The position numbers were made by a program, and so were the translations under genes. Shown here piece by piece: positions 59,208 to 64,000 of a DNA stretch of 64,000 bases; within the stretch, counting starts at the first letter, position 1; each line of letters opens with the position of its first letter. The notes under the pieces were generated by a model that worked only from the letters and a program-made list of their open reading frames with translations, ran no database searches and was not told the DNA's origin. Source of the stretch: Mycobacterium sp. (GTDB lineage: Bacteria; Actinomycetota; Actinomycetes; Mycobacteriales; Mycobacteriaceae); the NCBI GenBank assembly GCA_003987775.1, contig RXJD01000007.1, forward strand, positions 1 to 64,000, read 5' to 3'.

Positions 59208-59966
59208 CGACTTGGCCAGCAGGCGGGATACGTGCATCTGCGAGATGCCGACCCGCTCGGCGATCTGAGTCTGCGTCATCGACTCAAAGAACCTCAGGAC
59301 CAACACCATTCGTTCCCGCTCCGGCAGCGCCTCCAGCAGCGGGCGCAGTGCTTCGCGGTTCTCGATGCGGTCCAGGCCCTGGTCGACGTCGCCCAGAGTG
59401 TCGGCGATGGCGCGCGCGTCGTCGTCTTCGTTGCCGCCACCGCTGTCGATGGACAGGGTGTTGTAGGAGCTGCCGGCAACCAGGCCCTCCACCACTTCGG
59501 CGCGGTCCATACCCAGCTCGGCGGCGAGCTCGGTGGCGGTGGGCGCTCGGCCCAGTCGCTGCGACAACTCCGCGGTGGCGGTGCCCAGCCGCAGGTGCAG
59601 TTCCTTGAGCCGGCGCGGAACCTTGACCGACCAGCTGTTGTCGCGGAAGTGCCGCCGGACCTCACCCATGATGGTGGGCACGGCGAAAGAGACGAAATCA
59701 GAACCGGTTTCGACGTCGAAGCGGACCACCGCGTTGACCAGCCCGACGCGGGCCACCTGGATCAGGTCGTCGCGGGGTTCCCCCCGGCCTTCGAACCGGC
59801 GAGCGATGTGGTCGGCCAACGGCAGGCAGCGTTCCACGATCTTGTCCTGATGACGCTGAAACTCCGCCGAGCCGGCCGGGAAGCCGGCCAGCTCACGGAA
59901 CATGTCCGGGACATCGGCGTATTCATTGGGACGCGAATTTGAACCGCCGGCAGTTTGCTGTGTCAA
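59178..59966 (-). CDS. sigF: Alternative sigma factor SigF
   Basis: A 262-residue SigB/SigF-type sigma factor for stress and stationary-phase genes. Region 2 (DDLIQVARVGLVNAVVRFD) and region 4 (TQTQIAERVGISQMHVSRLL) are clear. The start is TTG at 59966, giving MTQQTAGGSNSR, which aligns with the M. tuberculosis start. It begins 7 nt after rsbW, so the two are co-expressed. Confidence 0.96.
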   Translation of the reverse strand: MTQQTAGGSNSRPNEYADVPDMFRELAGFPAGSAEFQRHQDKIVERCLPLADHIARRFEGRGEPRDDLIQVARVGLVNAVVRFDVETGSDFVSFAVPTIMGEVRRHFRDNSWSVKVPRRLKELHLRLGTATAELSQRLGRAPTATELAAELGMDRAEVVEGLVAGSSYNTLSIDSGGGNEDDDARAIADTLGDVDQGLDRIENREALRPLLEALPERERMVLVLRFFESMTQTQIAERVGISQMHVSRLLAKSLARLRDQLE

Positions 59967-59973
59967 CTGGCAG

Positions 59974-60411
59974 TCACTTACTGGGGGCCGCCCGTCGCGC
60001 GGTCAACGAGATGCCGAAGACACTGCCCGCGGCGTCGGGCTCGCGACCGTCATGGAAAGTCTGGACATCGTCGGCCAGCGAGGTCAGGACGTGCCAGCTG
60101 AAGCTGCCCGGCGCCACGACGTCATGCGTGTCGCAGGCCGCGGAGGCCTCGACCACGAGTTCGTCGTCGCGGGGGTCGACCACCAGCGTCAGGACCGCGC
60201 CGGGCGTCGCCGAGCGGATCAGACGCGTGCAGGCCTCGTCTACCGCCAGCCGCAGATCCGCTACCGCGTCGAAATCCAGGTCCTCGAAGGTGCCGATGGC
60301 ACCCACCAAGGTGCGCAGCATCGCCAGGTTCTCCAGCCGTGCGGCAACGTTCAATTCGACGGCGCGGTATCCGCGTTGGCGCCCGTCAGCGCGCTGTTCC
60401 GCATCGGTCAT
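59974..60411 (-). CDS. rsbW: Anti-sigma factor RsbW (UsfX)
   Basis: A 145-residue HATPase-type anti-sigma factor, same length as M. tuberculosis UsfX; it binds and inactivates SigF. The conserved region is VELNVAARLENLAMLRTL and the ATP-binding part is DLRLAVDEACTRLI. GGGAGG lies 4 nt before the ATG at 60411. An in-frame ATG at 60516 (MTNRLDP) overlaps a small upstream ORF as ATGA, giving a possible 180-residue form; codon use in the extension is intermediate, so the shorter form is preferred. Confidence 0.92.
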   Translation of the reverse strand: MTDAEQRADGRQRGYRAVELNVAARLENLAMLRTLVGAIGTFEDLDFDAVADLRLAVDEACTRLIRSATPGAVLTLVVDPRDDELVVEASAACDTHDVVAPGSFSWHVLTSLADDVQTFHDGREPDAAGSVFGISLTARRAAPSK

Positions 60412-60512
60412 CTGGCCTCCCGGCAATATTCGGCCGACACTACTCCCGGCAGGAGTCCCGGCAGGGTCGCCGGATTGCGGCCCGCCGTGGACCAAGGGGT
60501 CGAGCCGGTTGG

Positions 60513-60665
60513 TCATGATCGCCACCGGGTATCTAACCAGTTGCGGGCCAAGTCGACATAACCGGCACAATCCCCGGTGCGAAAAGGGTCTGGGTCGGTG
60601 TCGACGTAATTCGGTTCCCCATGATGGGGTAACCACGCTGACGCGGAACTGCCGTTACTCATCAT
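60513..60665 (-). CDS. Possible 50-codon leader ORF of the rsbW-sigF transcript
   Basis: The ORF begins about 6 nt after the predicted start of the SigF-type transcript and encodes 50 residues ending YVDLARNWLDTRWRS. Its stop overlaps an ATG in the extended rsbW frame (ATGA), as in a coupled operon. Against it, only about 62% of third positions are G or C, and no family is recognised. It may be a regulatory upstream ORF or chance. Confidence 0.3.
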   Translation of the reverse strand: MMSNGSSASAWLPHHGEPNYVDTDPDPFRTGDCAGYVDLARNWLDTRWRS

Positions 60666-60677
60666 GGTGCAGAGTTG

Positions 60678-60704
60678 ATACCCCAATGTCGGTACGGATA
60701 AAAC
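60678..60704 (-). promoter_or_regulatory. SigF-dependent promoter upstream of rsbW-sigF
   Basis: Reading leftward, GTTT (60704-60701) is followed by 17 bases and then GGGTAT (60683-60678). This matches the mycobacterial SigF consensus GTTT-N15-17-GGGTA. It lies about 270 bp upstream of rsbW and implies autoregulation of the rsbW-sigF operon, as described for M. tuberculosis usfX. Confidence 0.7.
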
Positions 60705-60835
60705 TCCGCCGACCAGGTTTCCGTGTGTGACCTTCCTGACGCAGCCCGCCGCCACCACAATGCTCGGCCGCACAGCGGATCGATGCGCCAGCCGGAGGGC
60801 ACAGAGCTGACTATTCGCGGCTCATGCCGCGGATA

Positions 60836-61228
60836 TCAGAATGCGAGGGCGAGGGCCGGCCCCGCGATGTGCGGCACGCTCATGGCCAGGGTCACCAACA
60901 TCAACGTCAGCAGGAACCATCCGGCGCCGTGCCACCCCCACCAGGTGCCCTCGTCGCGCCACACCCGGTAGGTCCGCACGAACGCCCACAAGCCGGCGAC
61001 CAGCAGGATCAGCGGACCGCCCAACGCCAGCATCGTGCGCTCCGGCGGACCGCAGGCGACGGTGTCGGTGCTGGCGCCGCCGCAGGTGCTGACCCACAAC
61101 GCCGCGATGACGACGAAGCCGACCGCGGCGGCGGTGGCCAAGGCGGCGAAGCGGATGGCGGCATGGACTTCCCTGTCGTCCTGACCCGCGCGGTCACCAT
61201 TGCGCAATCTCTCGTCTGCTGTTCGCAT
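60836..61228 (-). CDS. Small membrane protein (Rv3289c homologue)
   Basis: A 130-residue protein with three predicted helices (about 26-48, 66-84 and 100-122). A Cys pair (VSTCGG and VACGPP) sits in the loop between helices one and two. It matches the membrane protein next to the sigF operon in M. tuberculosis; function unknown. The usfY gene normally between them is absent here. A near-perfect SigF promoter 78 bp upstream suggests SigF control. Confidence 0.8.
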   Translation of the reverse strand: MRTADERLRNGDRAGQDDREVHAAIRFAALATAAAVGFVVIAALWVSTCGGASTDTVACGPPERTMLALGGPLILLVAGLWAFVRTYRVWRDEGTWWGWHGAGWFLLTLMLVTLAMSVPHIAGPALALAF

Positions 61229-61304
61229 CGGAGCACCTCTTGTATCTCGCCGATCGCCTGCGGTGATTGCCGGATTTTGTTAGCCGCAGAGCGTTTTTTA
61301 TGCC

Positions 61305-61331
61305 ATACCCAGCGACAACGCCGTGCAAACC
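61305..61331 (-). promoter_or_regulatory. SigF-dependent promoter of the Rv3289c homologue
   Basis: Reading leftward, GGTTT (61331-61327) is followed by 16 bases and GGGTAT (61310-61305). Both boxes match the SigF consensus exactly. The next gene leftward is the 130-residue membrane protein starting at 61228, with a leader of about 70 nt. Confidence 0.75.
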
Positions 61332-61427
61332 GGCTGCGGTCCGTGTCACAACCTGCCGGCACTTCCGCCGGCCGGTGGGATACGCGGGTAGCGGCGCGCA
61401 TATCCGCCGTGAGTAATATCTGTCCTT

Positions 61428-62105
61428 ATGGCGACAGCCAGGAGGCGGTTATCCCCTGAGGATCGACGCGCTGAACTGCTCGCTCTGGGGGCGGAAGTCT
61501 TCGGTAAGCGACCCTACGACGAGGTGCGGATCGACGAGATTGCCGAGCGCGCCGGGGTTTCGCGTGCGCTGATGTACCACTACTTCCCTGACAAGCGGGC
61601 GTTCTTCGCCGCCGTCGTCAAGGATGAAGCGGACCGGCTCTACGCGGCGACCAACACCCAGCCTTCCCCGGGCATGACAATGTTCGAGGAGATCCGGATG
61701 GGCGTGCTGGCCTACATGGCCTACCACGAACAAAACCCGGAGGCCGCCTGGGCGGCGTATGTGGGCCTGGGTCGTTCCGACCCGGTTCTGCTCGGCATCG
61801 ACGACGAAGCCAAGAACCGCCAGATGGAACACATCATGACCCGCATCGCGGAAGTCGTCGGCGGGATACCGGGACAGGCCGCCCTGGAAGCCGAGGTGGA
61901 ACGCGATCTGCGGGTCATCCTCAACGGCTGGCTGGCATTCACCTTCGAGACCTGCCGGCAGCGGATCATGGATCAGACACTGGAAGCCGACCGGCTCGCC
62001 GATGCCTGCGCCCACACACTGCTGGACGCGATCGCCCGGGTCCCGCAGATCCCCCCGCAGCTGGCTGAGGCCATGGCGACCGCACGGTTCAAGCCGCAGG
62101 TTTAG
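61428..62105 (+). CDS. TetR-family regulator (Rv3295 homologue)
   Basis: A 225-residue regulator with an N-terminal helix-turn-helix (about 32-56: RIDEIAERAGVSRALMYHYF). The C-terminal domain (VLAYMAYHEQNPEAAWAAYV) is of the type seen in lipid-related mycobacterial TetRs. TAATAT (61414-61419) ends 8 nt before the ATG, suggesting a leaderless transcript. It is followed by lhr as in M. tuberculosis, but the lat-lrpA-pcd genes that precede Rv3295 there are absent. Confidence 0.88.
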   Translation: MATARRRLSPEDRRAELLALGAEVFGKRPYDEVRIDEIAERAGVSRALMYHYFPDKRAFFAAVVKDEADRLYAATNTQPSPGMTMFEEIRMGVLAYMAYHEQNPEAAWAAYVGLGRSDPVLLGIDDEAKNRQMEHIMTRIAEVVGGIPGQAALEAEVERDLRVILNGWLAFTFETCRQRIMDQTLEADRLADACAHTLLDAIARVPQIPPQLAEAMATARFKPQV

Positions 62106-62138
62106 TCGCGTGTCGGTGCCCCTTGGCACCATGGCAGG

Positions 62139-64000
62139 GTGAGCACTTCCACGCCGGCCCCGCAGTCTGCACTGGACCGGTTCAGCGCGATCACTCGCGA
62201 CTGGTTCGCCAGCACGTTCGCCGCGCCCACCACCGCGCAGTCGCAGGCGTGGGCTGCTATCGCCGACGGCGATAACACCCTGGTCATCGCGCCGACCGGC
62301 TCGGGCAAGACGCTGGCCGCCTTCCTGTGGGCGCTGGACAGCCTGGCCGCCGCGCCGGATCGGCCGCGCGGCACCCGGGTGCTGTACGTTTCGCCACTCA
62401 AGGCGCTCGCGGTCGACGTCGAGCGCAACCTGCGCACTCCGCTAGCCGGGCTGACCCGGCTCGCGCAGGCCCGCGGTCTGCCCGCGCCCGAGATCAGCGT
62501 GGGCGTCCGGTCCGGAGATACGCCGCCCGCCCAGCGCCGCCAACTCGTCAACTCACCGCCCGACGTTCTGATCACCACCCCCGAGTCGTTGTTCCTGATG
62601 CTGACGTCGGCGGCGCGCGAAACCCTGGCCGGCGTCCAGACGGTGATCGTCGACGAGATCCACGCCATCGCAGCCACCAAGCGCGGCGCGCATCTGGCGC
62701 TGTCGCTGGAGCGGCTGGACGAACTGCGGGAGGGCCGCGGCGCCCAGCGCATCGGCCTGTCGGCGACCGTGCGTCCGCCGGAGGAACTGGCCCGGTTCCT
62801 GTCCGGGCAGTCGCCGACCACGATCGTGGCGCCGCCGTCGGCCAAGACTGTCGAGCTGTCGGTACAGGTACCGGTGCCCGACATGGCGAACCTGGCCAAC
62901 AACTCGATCTGGCCCGATGTCGAGGCCCGCCTGGTCGACCTGATCGAATCGCACAACTCGACCATCGTGTTCGCCAACTCGCGGCGGCTGGCCGAGCGAC
63001 TTACCGCACGGCTCAACGAGATTCACGCCGAGCGCACCGGTCTCGAGTTACCGGCGGGCAGCAATGCACAGGTCGCCGGCGGCGCGCCCGCCTACGTGAT
63101 GGGTAGCGGCCAGAGCTTCGGCGCACCGACGCTGCTGGCCCGCGCGCACCACGGGTCGGTCAGCAAAGAACAACGCGCCATCGTCGAAGAAGACCTCAAG
63201 AGCGGACAGCTCAAAGCCGTGGTGGCCACGTCCAGCTTGGAACTGGGCATCGACATGGGCGCAGTCGATCTGGTGATTCAGGTGGAGGCGCCGCCGTCGG
63301 TGGCCAGCGGCCTGCAACGGATCGGCCGGGCCGGCCACCAGGTCGGCGAGGTCTCGCGCGGGGTGTTGTTCCCCAAGCACCGCACCGACCTGATCGGCTG
63401 CGCGGTCAGCGTGCAACGGATGCTCACCGGCCAGATCGAGATCATGCGGGTGCCGGCCAACCCGCTGGACATCCTGGCCCAGCACACGGTGGCCGCGGCG
63501 GCGTTGGAGCCTCTCGACGCCGACCGCTGGTTCGACACCGTGCGGCGCAGCGCGCCGTTCGCGACGCTGCCGCGTAGCGTGTTCGAGGCGACCCTGGACC
63601 TGCTGTCCGGCAAGTATCCGTCGACCGACTTCGCCGAACTCCGGCCGCGGCTGGTGTACGACCGCGACCACGGCACGCTGACCGCCCGGCCCGGCGCGCA
63701 GCGGCTGGCCGTCACCTCCGGCGGCGCCATCCCCGACCGCGGGCTGTTCACCGTCTACCTGGCCACCGATTCTGAAAAGCCCTCGCGGGTAGGCGAACTC
63801 GATGAGGAGATGGTCTACGAGTCGCGCCCCGGCGACGTCATCGCACTCGGTGCCACCAGCTGGCGCATTGTCGAGATCACTCACGATCGGGTGCTGGTGG
63901 TGCCCGCGCCGGGGCAGCCCGCCCGGCTTCCGTTTTGGCGGGGCGACAACGCCGGCCGCCCCGCCGAACTCGGTGCCGCCCTGGGCGCGCTCACCGGCGA
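62139..64000 (+). CDS. lhr: Lhr-type DNA helicase, 5' part
   Basis: The first 620 codons of a large superfamily 2 helicase that continues past the right edge (about 1500 residues in M. tuberculosis). The Walker A motif is APTGSGKTLAAFLWAL near residue 50, Walker B is IVDEIHAIAATKRG (DEIH), and LITTPESLFLML is motif Ic-like. Lhr unwinds DNA and RNA-DNA hybrids and belongs to the DNA-damage response in mycobacteria. The start is the GTG at 62139, 33 nt after the TetR gene. Confidence 0.93.
   Translation, partial: MSTSTPAPQSALDRFSAITRDWFASTFAAPTTAQSQAWAAIADGDNTLVIAPTGSGKTLAAFLWALDSLAAAPDRPRGTRVLYVSPLKALAVDVERNLRTPLAGLTRLAQARGLPAPEISVGVRSGDTPPAQRRQLVNSPPDVLITTPESLFLMLTSAARETLAGVQTVIVDEIHAIAATKRGAHLALSLERLDELREGRGAQRIGLSATVRPPEELARFLSGQSPTTIVAPPSAKTVELSVQVPVPDMANLANNSIWPDVEARLVDLIESHNSTIVFANSRRLAERLTARLNEIHAERTGLELPAGSNAQVAGGAPAYVMGSGQSFGAPTLLARAHHGSVSKEQRAIVEEDLKSGQLKAVVATSSLELGIDMGAVDLVIQVEAPPSVASGLQRIGRAGHQVGEVSRGVLFPKHRTDLIGCAVSVQRMLTGQIEIMRVPANPLDILAQHTVAAAALEPLDADRWFDTVRRSAPFATLPRSVFEATLDLLSGKYPSTDFAELRPRLVYDRDHGTLTARPGAQRLAVTSGGAIPDRGLFTVYLATDSEKPSRVGELDEEMVYESRPGDVIALGATSWRIVEITHDRVLVVPAPGQPARLPFWRGDNAGRPAELGAALGALTG

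Noticed and set aside
60508..60532. SigF-like GGTTG-N16-GGGTAT on the plus strand
   Set aside because: The -35 has G in place of the final T and no plus-strand gene follows for about 900 bp; probably chance within the rsbW leader.
62102..63884. Long minus-strand frames over lhr
   Set aside because: The plus-strand frame carries helicase motifs and runs off the window; the antisense frames have no recognisable features.

Overview
The window is high-GC actinobacterial DNA from a mycobacterium, most likely a slow-growing species. It carries the MtrA-MtrB-LpqB cluster, coenzyme F420 genes (fbiA, fbiB), acyl-CoA carboxylase genes with an epsilon subunit, WhiB2, SigF with its anti-sigma factor, and a PE_PGRS gene. 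From about 1.5 kb to the right end, gene order follows the Mycobacterium tuberculosis segment I recall as Rv3243c to Rv3296, with local insertions and losses. Synteny statements rest on remembered gene order, not on an alignment.

Layout: 0-2.3 kb holds a truncated SOS-type gene, two small envelope-like genes and an LmeA-like gene. 2.4-12.8 kb is a leftward block: lpqB, mtrB, mtrA, tmk, sahH, a TetR regulator, rubB, rubA, alkB and an amino-acid permease. 12.8-27.2 kb holds cell-wall sugar genes (manA, a SIS-domain protein, pmmA, manC, wbbL1, rmlD), whiB2, and the rightward chain fbiA-fbiB-mamA-NUDIX, in which each gene overlaps the next. 27.2-35 kb has an LCP ligase, a TIGR03089 protein, the pacL1-ctpC metal-efflux pair, and a methyltransferase/CoA-transferase pair. 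A 1207-residue PE_PGRS gene fills 35.2-38.8 kb. 39.8-45.3 kb has a SulP-carbonic anhydrase fusion facing a three-gene signalling operon (response regulator-PP2C phosphatase, CHASE3 histidine kinase, lone receiver). 45.5-58.5 kb holds fadE25, purE, purK, a GtrA protein, birA, a KstD-like flavoprotein, accD5-accE5-maf, sseA-sufE and accA3. The right end has a STAS protein convergent with sigF, rsbW, two SigF-type promoters, a TetR gene and the start of lhr.

How the parts fit: birA (biotinylation), accA3 (biotin carrier), accD5 and accE5 (carboxyltransferase) form a near-complete propionyl/acyl-CoA carboxylase set. rmlD, wbbL1, manA, pmmA and manC supply rhamnose and mannose donors for the arabinogalactan linker and mannosylated glycolipids, and the LCP protein attaches arabinogalactan to peptidoglycan. 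alkB with two rubredoxins is an alkane hydroxylation unit with a likely dedicated repressor.

The most interesting regulatory observations are the SigF neighbourhood (two near-consensus SigF promoters plus a STAS gene and, elsewhere in the window, a PP2C phosphatase); a 20-bp promoter repeat present almost three times before a leaderless GTG gene; a 9-bp repeat that multiplies start codons in accE5; and several strong palindromic operator candidates. No tRNA, rRNA, CRISPR array or insertion sequence was recognised.
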